NCBI GenBank assembly: GCA_003241595.1
Contig: QFOU01000001.1
Location: 1-64,000, forward strand
DNA: 64,000 nt
Source: Pseudomonas fluorescens
GTDB taxonomy: Bacteria; Pseudomonadota; Alphaproteobacteria; UBA2136; UBA6156
Direction: 5' to 3'
Shown one piece after another: positions 18,360 to 26,472 of the stretch (within the stretch, counting starts at the first letter, position 1; the number at the start of each line of letters is the position of its first letter). A model generated the notes under the pieces. The model was not told the origin of the DNA and did not search any database. It saw only the letters and a program-made list of their open reading frames with translations. The position numbers were made by a program, and so were the translations under genes.

Positions 18360-19595
18360 TTAAAACACCCACTCGCCTTTGCGCATGACCGGTTCGGTAC
18401 GGCCATCGGCATGAACGCCGTCGATATCCACTTGGTCGGAACCAATCATCCAGTCGACGTGGATGAGGCTTTGGTTACCGCCTTGGGCCCGAGCTTCCTC
18501 TTCGGTGAGGTTACTTTTGGCAAAGCACTCCGTGTAGCACTGCCCCAAGGCAATGTGGCAGGCGGCGTTTTCATCGAAGAGAGTTTCGTAGAAGATCAAG
18601 CCACTTTGCGAAATGGGCGACGAGTGCGGCACCAGCGCGACTTCTCCAAGACGGGACGCGCCTTCGTCGGTGGCGATCAGCTTTTTGAAGACATCTTCGC
18701 CTTTGGCGGCAGAGGCTTCGATGATCTTACCGTCTTTAAAGGTGACGCGGATATCTTCAATCAGCGTGCCATTGAAGGACAGTGGCTTGGTGCTGGTGAC
18801 GTGGCCATCGACACGATCAGCGTGCGGGGTGGTAAAGACTTCTTCCGTCGGGATATTGGCTTGGCAGGTGCCGCCCAAGCGGGTGACCGAGGCACCGCCC
18901 TGCCATTTGTGGCCACGGGCGAGGCCCACGGTGAGATCGGTACCCGGACCAGTATAGTGGAGGGAATGGAAGTTCTTCTCGTTCAGCCAGTCGCGGCGGA
19001 AGGCGAGGTTGGCGCTGTGGACTTTCCAATCCGCAGCCGGGTTCTCGCCATTGACGCGTGAGGTGGCGAAGATAGCTTCGGCCAGTTTGGCGACGGCAGT
19101 ATCTTCCGGCTCGTTCGGGAACATGACCTTGGCCCAGGCTTTGGTGGGATAGGCGACGATCGACCACGGAATGGACAGGCTGGTGATGTACTCCATGGCC
19201 GGTTTGGCGGCGATGGAGCGGGCCTTATTCATGCGCATGATCTTGGAGGAATCCTGTCCGTTCAGCAGGAAGGGGTCGGAGCCGACGATACTGAGGCGGG
19301 CGGCACCGGATTTGTAGGCTTCGGCCTGCGCATTGAAGAGCCATGGTGTGGTGGCATCGAAGCTTTCCTCGCGCCCGTGCTGGAGACGGAGAAGTGCGGC
19401 TTGATCATCGGCATAGAAGGTTGTGACGATGCTGGCACCGGCCTTGTAGGCTTCGGCAGTGATCAGGCGCACCAAGGGTAACGCCTCGATGGGGGCAGCT
19501 ATAATCAGTTCTTGTCCGGGTTGGAGTTCGACACCGACATTGACGGCGGTGTGGGCGAGTTTGGCCAGTTTGGCTGGGTCTATATTATATGTCAT
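18360..19595 (-). CDS. M29-family metallo-aminopeptidase
   Basis: The 411-residue cytoplasmic enzyme belongs to the thermophilic aminopeptidase (M29) family, which removes N-terminal residues with a two-metal centre. Visible family motifs are the substrate/metal segment NIPTEEVFTTPH (about residue 247), followed by VDGHV, a Glu-containing DEGASRLGEVALVPHSSPI region (about 310) and the C-terminal SLIHVDWMIGS metal motif (about 378). Length is typical. The ATG at 19595 sits 6 bases from a strong -10, so the mRNA is probably leaderless. Confidence 0.93.
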   Translation of the reverse strand: MTYNIDPAKLAKLAHTAVNVGVELQPGQELIIAAPIEALPLVRLITAEAYKAGASIVTTFYADDQAALLRLQHGREESFDATTPWLFNAQAEAYKSGAARLSIVGSDPFLLNGQDSSKIMRMNKARSIAAKPAMEYITSLSIPWSIVAYPTKAWAKVMFPNEPEDTAVAKLAEAIFATSRVNGENPAADWKVHSANLAFRRDWLNEKNFHSLHYTGPGTDLTVGLARGHKWQGGASVTRLGGTCQANIPTEEVFTTPHADRVDGHVTSTKPLSFNGTLIEDIRVTFKDGKIIEASAAKGEDVFKKLIATDEGASRLGEVALVPHSSPISQSGLIFYETLFDENAACHIALGQCYTECFAKSNLTEEEARAQGGNQSLIHVDWMIGSDQVDIDGVHADGRTEPVMRKGEWVF

Positions 19596-19601
19596 GCGCG
19601 T

Positions 19602-19630
19602 ATAATCCCGCTGATGGCGGCTGCGGTCAA
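19602..19630 (-). promoter_or_regulatory. Predicted promoter of the M29 peptidase gene, leaderless
   Basis: On the minus strand: -35 TTGACC (19630-19625), 17-base spacer, -10 GATTAT (19607-19602), then 6 bases (ACGCGC) to the ATG. No SD is present. Confidence 0.65.
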
Positions 19631-19640
19631 CAATTCGTGC

Positions 19641-19669
19641 TTGCGGGACTTAGCTTTAGCCGTTATAGA
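19641..19669 (+). promoter_or_regulatory. Predicted promoter of tRNA-Ser
   Basis: -35 TTGCGG (19641-19646), 17-base spacer, -10 TATAGA (19664-19669). The mature tRNA begins 12 bases after the -10. It is divergent from the M29 promoter. Confidence 0.6.
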
Positions 19670-19680
19670 GGTGGCCGTGC

Positions 19681-19768
19681 GGAGATGTGGCCGAGTGGTT
19701 TAAGGCGCTCGCCTGGAAAGCGTGTTGGGGGCAACCCCTCGGAGGTTCGAATCCTCTCATCTCCGCCA
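19681..19768 (+). tRNA. tRNA-Ser (anticodon GGA)
   Basis: An 88-base class II tRNA. The acceptor stem GGAGATG pairs with CATCTCC, the discriminator is G and CCA is encoded. The D-arm contains GCCGAGTGGTTTAAGGC. The anticodon loop in CGCCTGGAAAGCG gives GGA, reading serine UCC/UCU codons. The long variable arm (TTGGGGGCAACCCCTC) and the T-loop TTCGAAT are clear. Confidence 0.97.
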
Positions 19769-19863
19769 AAGTTTTTCTTCTCCTCATTACTCCCCCTCTC
19801 TTCCGCTACCTGATAACTTTGCTGCGGATGCCACATATCCCCTCATCAAGTGTGGGTACTCGC

Positions 19864-19892
19864 TTGAAGCCTGCGGAGGCATGGTCTAGGGT
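19864..19892 (+). promoter_or_regulatory. Predicted coxB promoter
   Basis: -35 TTGAAG (19864-19869), 17-base spacer, -10 TAGGGT (19887-19892). A transcript start near 19899 would leave about 20 bases of leader containing GGAA before the TTG start. Confidence 0.5.
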
Positions 19893-19919
19893 TGTGGGAA
19901 ATAAACGGAACCCCTTGAG

Positions 19920-20888
19920 TTGAAAACGCTCCTTTCTCTTATGTGTGTCTTTGGTCTTATGGCCTTTGGTAGTGCCTATGGCGCTGAATCCATCCACCCC
20001 GGTGGCTTCCCCTCTCCCGTTGGCCCCGTGGCCAATGAAATCGGTTGGCTCTATAACCTGCTGTTCATTATCATTGCCGTGGTAGCATTGGTCGTGGCGA
20101 TCCCGATCGTTTACATCCTCTGGCGCTACCGCCGCACCAAGGTTGCCAAGCCTGCCACGTTTAGCCACAGCCTTGTGCTGGAACTGATCTGGACGACCAT
20201 TCCAGCCTTGATCTGTGTGGCTATCGCCTTCTTTAGCTACAAGGCGATGGTGATGATCCGCACCATGCCGGAAGATGCGATGAACGTGGAAGTTGTGGCC
20301 TACCAGTTCGGTTGGGACTTTTACTATCCGGACGTGAGCCAAGCCGATAAGCATGTCTCGGCGCCTGAACCAACGACCGATGACTCCGAAGTGAGTTTGC
20401 CCGGCGCGCCCCGTCAGACCAAGACATTGGTTGTACCCGTTGGCAAACCCATCGTTCTGCACGTAACGGCGCAAGATGTGATTCACGCCTTCTTTGTGCC
20501 TCACCTTGGTGTGAAAATCGATGCCATTCCTGGTCGTATCAACTACGCCTGGTTTACTGCGACCGAACCGGGTGACTGGTTAGGACAGTGCGCTGAACTT
20601 TGTGGACAAGCGCATGGCGAAATGTTCTTTAGAGTTAAGGCCGTTCCGCAAGCTGAATTCGATGCCTTTATTGCCGCCCGCAAGGCTGAGGCCGGTGTAG
20701 AAGATGTCGTTGTTTCCGACACTGTTGCCGTTGAAGCTGAAGGCGTTTCTGGTACCGTTACTGTTCCGGCAGATCCTGCTAAAAGCATGGTGCATGCAGT
20801 TGCAGCCATTGCCTCGGCGACCGTTCCCGCGGTTAAGACTCCGGTTCCTGCTCCTGTAGACACCTCTGTAACAGAGCCAACCCATTAG
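19920..20888 (+). CDS. coxB: Cytochrome c oxidase subunit II (CoxB)
   Basis: The 322-residue protein has a signal peptide (residues 1-21), two membrane helices (about 42-66 and 83-105) and a periplasmic cupredoxin domain. All Cu(A) ligands are present: the His in DVIHAFFVP and the block QCAELCGQAHGEM. Subunit II accepts electrons from cytochrome c. The start is TTG at 19920, because the signal peptide begins there and no better ATG exists. The C-terminal 75 residues are an Ala/Val/Pro-rich tail beyond the usual end. No coxA, coxC or ctaG follows: the gene is alone, with its own promoter and terminator, unlike the usual cox operon. Confidence 0.95.
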   Translation: MKTLLSLMCVFGLMAFGSAYGAESIHPGGFPSPVGPVANEIGWLYNLLFIIIAVVALVVAIPIVYILWRYRRTKVAKPATFSHSLVLELIWTTIPALICVAIAFFSYKAMVMIRTMPEDAMNVEVVAYQFGWDFYYPDVSQADKHVSAPEPTTDDSEVSLPGAPRQTKTLVVPVGKPIVLHVTAQDVIHAFFVPHLGVKIDAIPGRINYAWFTATEPGDWLGQCAELCGQAHGEMFFRVKAVPQAEFDAFIAARKAEAGVEDVVVSDTVAVEAEGVSGTVTVPADPAKSMVHAVAAIASATVPAVKTPVPAPVDTSVTEPTH

Positions 20889-20895
20889 GACACAA

Positions 20896-20921
20896 AAAAG
20901 CCCTCCTGATGGAGGGCTTTT
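20896..20921 (+). terminator. Intrinsic terminator of coxB (bidirectional with rsmE)
   Basis: AAAAGCCCTCC / GGAGGGCTTTT perfect 11-base stem with a TGAT loop, between convergent coxB and rsmE. Confidence 0.9.
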
Positions 20922-20931
20922 CAGGCGCCTT

Positions 20932-21609
20932 CTAACTCCCTAATCGAGCCAGACCTGCGACCACCGCCGTATCAGTGCGCAGAATGGTTGGCCCAAGCGT
21001 AAAGGGGCGAATAAGCGGATGCACATTCAACTGAGCAATTTCTTCAGGAGCGAAGCCGCCTTCAGGACCGATGAGAATCGCGGTCGGCAATTCAGCAGAA
21101 GAGGCTGGTGGAGTGGTAGCGAGACGCTCATACGCCCACAGGCAGGGAGAGGTCAGCCCGGCGAGGAAATCGGATAGTTCGGTGACCGGCAGCAAAGTCG
21201 GCAGTGTGTTACGTTCGCATTGCTCGGCTGCTTCAACCAGATGCAAATGCGCTCGCTCTGCATTAATACGCCCGACCTGAGCAAAGCGGGTTTTAATAGG
21301 AACAATACTGGTCGCACCCATTTCGGTTGCCTGACGGAGAGCTGAGTCCCACGCTTCTCGCTTGGGAATACCAAGAGCCAAGATCTTGGTTGGCAATGCA
21401 GGCTTCTCCGGCAAAATCGCCTCTATGTGAGCGGTACGGCACTTAGCATCGGTAATAGTTGCGACAGCCGCGATTCCTGTTCCATCAAACAGGTGGATCT
21501 TATCGCCCATGCCCATACGCATGACCCGATAGAGGCGGTGCTGAATATCTTCAGTCAGAGTTACCATGGCGTCAGGCGCCAGCGGGACAGGGAGATAGAT
21601 GCGCTTCAT
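20932..21609 (-). CDS. rsmE: 16S rRNA (uracil1498-N3)-methyltransferase RsmE
   Basis: The 225-residue SPOUT methyltransferase modifies U1498 of 16S rRNA. It has the N-terminal PUA-like part (RLYRVMRMGMGDKIHLFDGT) and the SPOUT knot motifs KREAWDSALRQATEMGATSI and, near the C-terminus, ILIGPEGGFAPEE (SAM pocket) plus LGPTILRTDTAVVAGLARL, which closes the knot. Length is slightly short but complete. It lies 31 bases downstream of the PfkB kinase ORF on the opposite side of a short gap (kinase stop at 21664), so the two may be co-transcribed. Confidence 0.93.
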   Translation of the reverse strand: MKRIYLPVPLAPDAMVTLTEDIQHRLYRVMRMGMGDKIHLFDGTGIAAVATITDAKCRTAHIEAILPEKPALPTKILALGIPKREAWDSALRQATEMGATSIVPIKTRFAQVGRINAERAHLHLVEAAEQCERNTLPTLLPVTELSDFLAGLTSPCLWAYERLATTPPASSAELPTAILIGPEGGFAPEEIAQLNVHPLIRPFTLGPTILRTDTAVVAGLARLGS

Positions 21610-21663
21610 GGCCTAGCGGTAGCAGATTTTGAAGAATGTGACTATGTGGGCGTGCGGCCGGGC

Positions 21664-22641
21664 TTAGTCGCTGTGCGGAACCGTAACTTCGGAGAAGCTT
21701 TGCAGCCGCGGGCCTAATTGCAGAACAACTGCACGTCCAAGTTGATGCCCTTGTTGCAGCGCCAGTTGAGCACTTCCTCCGCCCGTAAAGATATGCAGGA
21801 ACCCTGCTGCAAAGGCATCGCCAGCCCCTGTCAGATCGGTGGGCTTCGGAATGGGCTGGGTGGGACTGTCTACAACCGGACCTTTGTCAGCAGCATAATA
21901 AGCAGCACCATTTCCGCTCCGTGTAATCACGCGCTCAACAGATTCCAATTTTTTCGCCATGTGTGCATCATTCCCACCCAGCAGGAGTTCCCACTCAGAT
22001 TGATTACCAATAACCAGTGGATTGTAAGTTGAGATAATATCAGTCAGCACTGGTAACGCCGCCTGCACAGCGCGCGGCGAGGCCAAAGATACAATAAGGC
22101 GAGTTCCCGCAGCCGCAGCAACCTTTGCCGCATATACAGCCGCGGCCGGATGAGATCCTGCAACATAGGCCTCAATGACCAAGAAGTGAGACTGTTCGAT
22201 CAAGTTGTCGTCCACCCAACTGTCATCACTACTGGGTGGTGGTGGAAGACATTGCACCATCGTGCGCGTGCCATCGGCGGAGAGCAGTGTAAAGATATCG
22301 GTTGTACGACTTGTCGTTAATGCGGGCGTGAGAGTAACACCTGCCGCGAGCATATCTTCGATAAAGAACCGACCGGTAGGGTCTGCGCCGATCTGCCCCA
22401 GAAAGGCAACCTTGCTCCCCAACTTTGCAAGTGTGTAAGCCGTGTTGGCCCCAGCACCGCCTGCGCGGAACTGCTCTACAGTAATGGCATTGCTGAGATC
22501 CAACATCTGAGCATGACTTAGCGTATTGCTATCGCCCTTGCGCAGATTGAATTGACTGATAAGCGTATCATCCACGTGGGCTATACCATCGACAACCGCG
22601 TTGCCGAGCACTGCGAAACTGTAATTACGTGTAGTCACCAT
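21664..22641 (-). CDS. PfkB-family carbohydrate/nucleoside kinase
   Basis: The product of 325 residues belongs to the ribokinase-like PfkB family. The N-terminal motif GGAGANTAYTLAKLGSKVAF (about residue 60) and the anion-hole/catalytic motif DLTGAGDAFAAGFL (about 271, Asp as base) are clear. The overall pattern, with an N-terminal GNAVVDGIAHVDD, resembles the adenosine-kinase/sugar-kinase group often annotated in alphaproteobacteria as adenosine kinase, but the substrate cannot be read from sequence. The ATG at 22641 is favoured over an in-frame TTG at 22647 because a -10 lies 6 bases upstream of it. rsmE follows in the same direction. Confidence 0.88.
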   Translation of the reverse strand: MVTTRNYSFAVLGNAVVDGIAHVDDTLISQFNLRKGDSNTLSHAQMLDLSNAITVEQFRAGGAGANTAYTLAKLGSKVAFLGQIGADPTGRFFIEDMLAAGVTLTPALTTSRTTDIFTLLSADGTRTMVQCLPPPPSSDDSWVDDNLIEQSHFLVIEAYVAGSHPAAAVYAAKVAAAAGTRLIVSLASPRAVQAALPVLTDIISTYNPLVIGNQSEWELLLGGNDAHMAKKLESVERVITRSGNGAAYYAADKGPVVDSPTQPIPKPTDLTGAGDAFAAGFLHIFTGGGSAQLALQQGHQLGRAVVLQLGPRLQSFSEVTVPHSD

Positions 22642-22647
22642 ACCCAA

Positions 22648-22676
22648 ATTGTGGCCATAGAATGCCGAAATGTCTA
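22648..22676 (-). promoter_or_regulatory. Predicted promoter of the PfkB kinase gene, leaderless
   Basis: On the minus strand: -35 TAGACA (22676-22671), 17-base spacer, -10 CACAAT (22653-22648), then 6 bases to the ATG. No SD is present. Confidence 0.5.
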
Positions 22677-23475
22677 GTTATTCTTGATGGTTAGCGGAAG
22701 ATTGCGTTTTTAAAATAAAATGACTCTGAGTTTATAAGAATTTAAAACTGCTTTTAAACCTGTTTTACGAAGTCAAATCTTGAGTATTTTTTAGAGGTTT
22801 TTGGCATGTTTTAGACAACGCTACCGCCACCTATGGGGGCGATGTGAGATGTTGCAATATGTTGGCTTGAGCCAGTTCAAATGTGTGTTTTCGCCGCCAC
22901 AGGGCTAGTTCTGATAATCAAATTTTATATCGCGTATAAAGCTGCCCTTAGGCAGAGAGCGGGTTTACACCCTTTTTTGGCTTTGAAATCGGCCTGGAAA
23001 ACGAGATGAATGCGTCTGTCAGTTTTGTTTAGTCAGTTGAATAATTGGGAAAATGTTCTTGTTATATGCTTCTGTATTTAAGAATGACATTTCACCTTTA
23101 AAATGACAAGTGACCAGCTTTTCACGGAGACTCTATTGTGCTCTTAGAGCCGCGTGATTCAACCACCACCGCCGTGAAACAACACCCTCTATATACGCCA
23201 TCTCAAACGCGTCAAATGCATACAATAAGAATACAGTTTACATGCTCTTGAACGACTCCTTCCCCAGAGTTATCCCCTGTGCATAACCCTGTGAATCCTT
23301 TTCAACAAAGCATTTACCCTCCCATCTCAGATGTAAGACACTTTAAGCCACCTTCTTTTAATTCTTGTCTTATATTTAGCAGGTGAATTCGTTTTCAAAC
23401 GACCTTTTTCCGTGAAACTCTGAAAAAGTATATATACATTTACATACGTGCACACATTGAAGGCAGAACTGGGGA
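22677..23475. other. AT-rich 800-base intergenic region with DnaA-box-like cluster
   Basis: No credible gene is present. The left part (22700-22800) is strongly AT-rich. A small hairpin CTGCC-CTTA-GGCAG lies near 22943-22957. At 23270-23295 three DnaA-box-like nonamers occur close together: TTATCCCCT (2 mismatches to TTATCCACA), TGTGCATAA (1 mismatch to the reverse form) and TGTGAATCC (3 mismatches). A TATATATAC stretch near 23431 could be the -10 of the downstream glycosyltransferase gene. The flanking genes point away from the region. Confidence 0.5.
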
Positions 23476-23511
23476 TTGGCTCACATGACTACCTCAGGTA
23501 GGTTGATGCGT

Positions 23512-24777
23512 ATGACAATCACTCCTTCTTTATATTCAAAACCAGCCTCGTCGGAATCTGCTCCTATGCCAGTTGTCTTACAGGTCTTGCCTGCTCTCAA
23601 AGATGGAGGCGTGGAATCCAGTGCGATTGAGATGGCTTATTATTTAAAAACACAGAATTGGACCGCCCTCGTTGCCAGTGCAGGTGGCCCTAAAGCTGCT
23701 TTATTGGCACGTGGAGACATTTCCCATATTCAACTGCCTCTCTCCAGCAAGATGCCGTGGATAATTATGTGGAATGCCGTTCGGCTTGCCAAAGTTATCC
23801 ACCAATCAGGGGTATCACTGGTACACGCTCGAAGCCGTGCTCCTGCCTGGAGCGCATGGCTTGCATGCAAAATGACAGGCGTGCCGTATATCACTACGTT
23901 CCATGGCACCTACGGACTTAGCGGTAGCAAGTTGAAACGTTTTTACAACAGTATAATGGTGCGAGGGCACTATATTATTGCTAACAGCCACTTTATTGAG
24001 AGGCATATTATTGAAAATTATAATGTAACACCTTCGCGTATCATTGTGGCTCCGCGTGGTATCATGCCTGAGATTTGGAACCCTGCATTATTTGACACGA
24101 CATCACAAAAAGCGGTGCAGGATGAACTTGCTGTTCCCAATGACTCACCCCTCTTACTTATGGCTGGTCGCATCACCCGATGGAAAGGTCATGACCTCGT
24201 GTTAGAGGCACTCGGACAACTTACCGACTTACCATGGACACTTGCTATTGCCGGAGGTGCAGACAAAGACAGCACCTATGCTGATCATCTGAAAGCACGC
24301 GCCGAAGTACTCGGGATTGAAGGTCGCATTAGATGGCTTGGTAGTCGCAGTGATCTGCCACGCCTTTTATCTGCCAGCCAACTCGCCATTAGTGGATCAA
24401 CACGACCCGAAGCTTTCGGTCGCGTTGCTATCGAGGCCATGGCAATGGGAGTTCCGGTTGTTGCCACTGGGCTTGGCGGAAGTTTGGAGACCATTGTTGA
24501 CGATGAAACAGGCTGGCTCGTTATGCCTGAATCACAGAACCGGGACTCCAAGGAGATGACATTTGGGGAGTTTAGGCCACAGGCCATGGCTGAGAAACTC
24601 CGCAATGCCTTGCAAAACCCGCGCCAATTAGCGAGCATGGGGCATGCCGCACGTGCGCGCGTGCTCTCGAAATATACGGTAGAGGCATGCTGCTCCATGG
24701 AGCTGCTGGCTTATAAGCTAACCCTAAAGATAAAAGAGGCCACCACTCCTCTGACAGGGCAAGCCAAGCCCCAGTAA
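23512..24777 (+). CDS. Family 4 (GT-B) glycosyltransferase
   Basis: The product of about 421 residues has the two Rossmann domains of a GT-B enzyme. The N-terminal domain starts with VVLQVLPALKDGGVESSAIE, the donor-site pattern of family 4. The C-terminal domain has LLMAGRITRWKGHD, and then the EX7E-type segment EAFGRVAIEAMAMGVPVVA followed by DDETGWLV. It most likely transfers an activated sugar to a lipid-linked or surface glycan such as LPS or exopolysaccharide. Several in-frame starts exist (TTG 23476, ATG 23485, 23506, 23512). AGGTAGG is best spaced for 23512. The gene stands alone, without other glycan genes nearby. Confidence 0.88.
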   Translation: MTITPSLYSKPASSESAPMPVVLQVLPALKDGGVESSAIEMAYYLKTQNWTALVASAGGPKAALLARGDISHIQLPLSSKMPWIIMWNAVRLAKVIHQSGVSLVHARSRAPAWSAWLACKMTGVPYITTFHGTYGLSGSKLKRFYNSIMVRGHYIIANSHFIERHIIENYNVTPSRIIVAPRGIMPEIWNPALFDTTSQKAVQDELAVPNDSPLLLMAGRITRWKGHDLVLEALGQLTDLPWTLAIAGGADKDSTYADHLKARAEVLGIEGRIRWLGSRSDLPRLLSASQLAISGSTRPEAFGRVAIEAMAMGVPVVATGLGGSLETIVDDETGWLVMPESQNRDSKEMTFGEFRPQAMAEKLRNALQNPRQLASMGHAARARVLSKYTVEACCSMELLAYKLTLKIKEATTPLTGQAKPQ

Positions 24778-24814
24778 TGACGACAATGACAATAGGCTAA
24801 AGATTGGATCTAAT

Positions 24815-25288
24815 ATGAACCGCTGTATGATTGTGGTGGATGTACAAAACTACTATCGCCCCGGCCCGGGAATGATTGCACAGATCAATCAATTGGCCGC
24901 AACCATGCCAACTGCCGCCACACTGTTTGTTCATGATGAGATTGAAGTCCCTCTCGTAAAGCTGGGACGCACGCCTCCCCAAGATAGTGCAGTACTGATC
25001 TCCGCCATGGCTGTCTTCCCTAAAGCCGGTTACGGCCTGCCCGTTCAGGCGATTGAATGGTTGAAGAAGCAACAAGCCGACGAAGTTCTGGTTGCTGGAT
25101 GCCACACTGATGCCAACCTACTGTCCGTAGGTTTTAGCGTGTTTAATGCAGGTATGCGTCCGGCCGTTCTACCTCCGCTATGTTTCGGGAACGATTGGTA
25201 TATGCACACCGTTACCTTGGGTGTATGGGAGCGGGAAATTGGAAAAGTTTACCAGAGCGCAGCTGAACTCCAGTTTGGCGGACTGTAA
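24815..25288 (+). CDS. Isochorismatase-fold protein lacking the catalytic cysteine
   Basis: The 157-residue protein has the cysteine-hydrolase (isochorismatase/nicotinamidase) fold: a first strand ending in Asp9 (MIVVDVQN) and Lys70 in a VFPKAGYG segment, two of the three catalytic residues. The third is normally the Cys in GxxTxxCV. Here that segment reads VAGCHTDANLL: Asn101 occupies the nucleophile position and the only nearby Cys (96) is five residues earlier. Either the protein is not a hydrolase or it uses another residue. It is also shorter than most active members. It follows the glycosyltransferase by 37 bases and precedes a lipoprotein gene by 7 bases, so the three may form an operon. 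Confidence 0.75.
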   Translation: MNRCMIVVDVQNYYRPGPGMIAQINQLAATMPTAATLFVHDEIEVPLVKLGRTPPQDSAVLISAMAVFPKAGYGLPVQAIEWLKKQQADEVLVAGCHTDANLLSVGFSVFNAGMRPAVLPPLCFGNDWYMHTVTLGVWEREIGKVYQSAAELQFGGL

Positions 25289-25295
25289 GGCGAAC

Positions 25296-25652
25296 GTGGT
25301 GCGTTACGCCCTGTTTTTTGTTGCAACATCAGTGCTTTGTGGGTGCGGATGGGTTGGCGAAGAGCGGTCGTATTACATGAAGAAGGATTTTGACCGTCTT
25401 TTTGACAGTGGATGGGTGAATGACGCGGGTGAGAATAGCGGAATTTACGACATCTTTCCAACAGCTTCGCGCAAGGAACGACTTGCTGAACAGCAGATCT
25501 GCCTGCACAAGAATGGCCAGAACCGTGTCGTCACCCAGGATGGGGTCAGCGACCAGCTCGCCTACCGCCGTTGCGCGCTGTCACCTTACGCTATGGACGG
25601 CGGGAGCCGGATGGGAATCCGTCCGGACGGAGTCGGATCAGTCGTTCGATAA
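25296..25652 (+). CDS. Putative lipoprotein, unknown function
   Basis: A short gene of about 118 codons with a GTG start (25296 or 25299), preceded by TAAGG as SD, 7 bases after the isochorismatase-fold gene. The N-terminus is a lipoprotein signal (RYALFFVATSVLCGC) with LCGC as lipobox. The mature part is polar, with two further Cys (residues about 67 and 91) that could form a disulfide. A terminator follows. I do not recognise the family. Confidence 0.65.
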   Translation: MVRYALFFVATSVLCGCGWVGEERSYYMKKDFDRLFDSGWVNDAGENSGIYDIFPTASRKERLAEQQICLHKNGQNRVVTQDGVSDQLAYRRCALSPYAMDGGSRMGIRPDGVGSVVR

Positions 25653-25656
25653 ATGC

Positions 25657-25680
25657 AATCGCCCAGGTGGGCGATTACTT
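25657..25680 (+). terminator. Intrinsic terminator after the lipoprotein gene
   Basis: AATCGCCC / GGGCGATT stem, AGGT loop, followed by ACTTTT. Confidence 0.75.
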
Positions 25681-25798
25681 TTGATATTCAAGGCATTTTT
25701 ACCGAAATATTGAGCGAGGCAAGTGAGGCGGTGAGCAAGGCCCTTTGAATTTGTGAGGGTTTTATCGGGAAGGGCTCGCGCAGGTGTGCAAGGCCACC

Positions 25799-26242
25799 CT
25801 ACGACATCTTCTCCAGCGCGATGAGCACGTACACGAGCTTCATGGCGATGGTGCTGGTACCCATAACCAGACGCTCACAGACCAGCGCCCAGAGTGCGAT
25901 CCCGAGCAGCAAATAGAGAATCCGGAATACCCACCAGAAAAAACCGTGGCCTGGCGCGATCCGTTCGTAGATGCCGGTTGTCGTATCGAGATACTCCGAT
26001 GGCACCTGCCCGAGGGTGTGGGCTGACCAGTCGGTCGCTTCCACCTGTCGCCAGTCGGCGGAACTGAAACTGAAGATGTCGAAATGAGCCACCAGATACA
26101 GCGTGACACCCCCGAGAATGGCGTACCACAGCGTCAGGAGATGGCTGGGGTGGAATTCGGCAAATGCCAGCGACACAACGGCGACGATAAACAGAATCGT
26201 CTTTTCCATGAAGCCATTGGATTTGTCGTAGCGGAAGGGCAT
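25799..26242 (-). CDS. Small integral membrane protein, unknown function
   Basis: The product of about 147 residues has four hydrophobic segments: two near the N-terminus (TILFIVAVVSLAFAEF and LLTLWYAILGGVTLYLVA), and two near the C-terminus (WWVFRILYLLLGIALWALV and MKLVYVLIALEK). A soluble loop of about 45 residues lies between the pairs. The ATG at 26242 (MPFRYDK) is chosen because a well-formed promoter ends 6 bases upstream; a longer frame to 26335 would be upstream of transcription. No family recognised. Confidence 0.7.
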   Translation of the reverse strand: MPFRYDKSNGFMEKTILFIVAVVSLAFAEFHPSHLLTLWYAILGGVTLYLVAHFDIFSFSSADWRQVEATDWSAHTLGQVPSEYLDTTTGIYERIAPGHGFFWWVFRILYLLLGIALWALVCERLVMGTSTIAMKLVYVLIALEKMS

Positions 26243-26248
26243 GGAGAT

Positions 26249-26277
26249 AGTATGGGGTGCACAGCGGAGCGTGGCAA
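26249..26277 (-). promoter_or_regulatory. Predicted promoter of the small membrane protein gene, leaderless
   Basis: On the minus strand: -35 TTGCCA (26277-26272), 17-base spacer, -10 CATACT (26254-26249), 6 bases (ATCTCC) to the ATG. No SD is present. Confidence 0.6.
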
Positions 26278-26472
26278 GAATTGAACCGGGTGCTACCTCT
26301 TGATTATCTTTACATATGCCGCCGCCCGATGACATACCTACCCTATGAAGATCACAGCCCCGATGTTGCGCGGCCTCAGTTACACGGCGGTTTTTAGAGA
26401 ATCCGGATTTCTATTCTTCGTAGAGAGGATTGGCGGTGAAATAGATCTGCCCTCTTAGAGAGGTTAGGGATA

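Noticed and set aside
22735..22760. CtrA-like site (TTAA...TTAA) in the AT-rich intergenic region
   Set aside because: The spacing is 8, not the 7 bases of the CtrA consensus, and such AT strings are expected by chance there.
25146..25295. Extension of the small lipoprotein frame to an upstream start at 25146
   Set aside because: It would overlap the isochorismatase-fold gene by about 140 bases; GTG at 25296 has an SD and gives a lipoprotein signal peptide.
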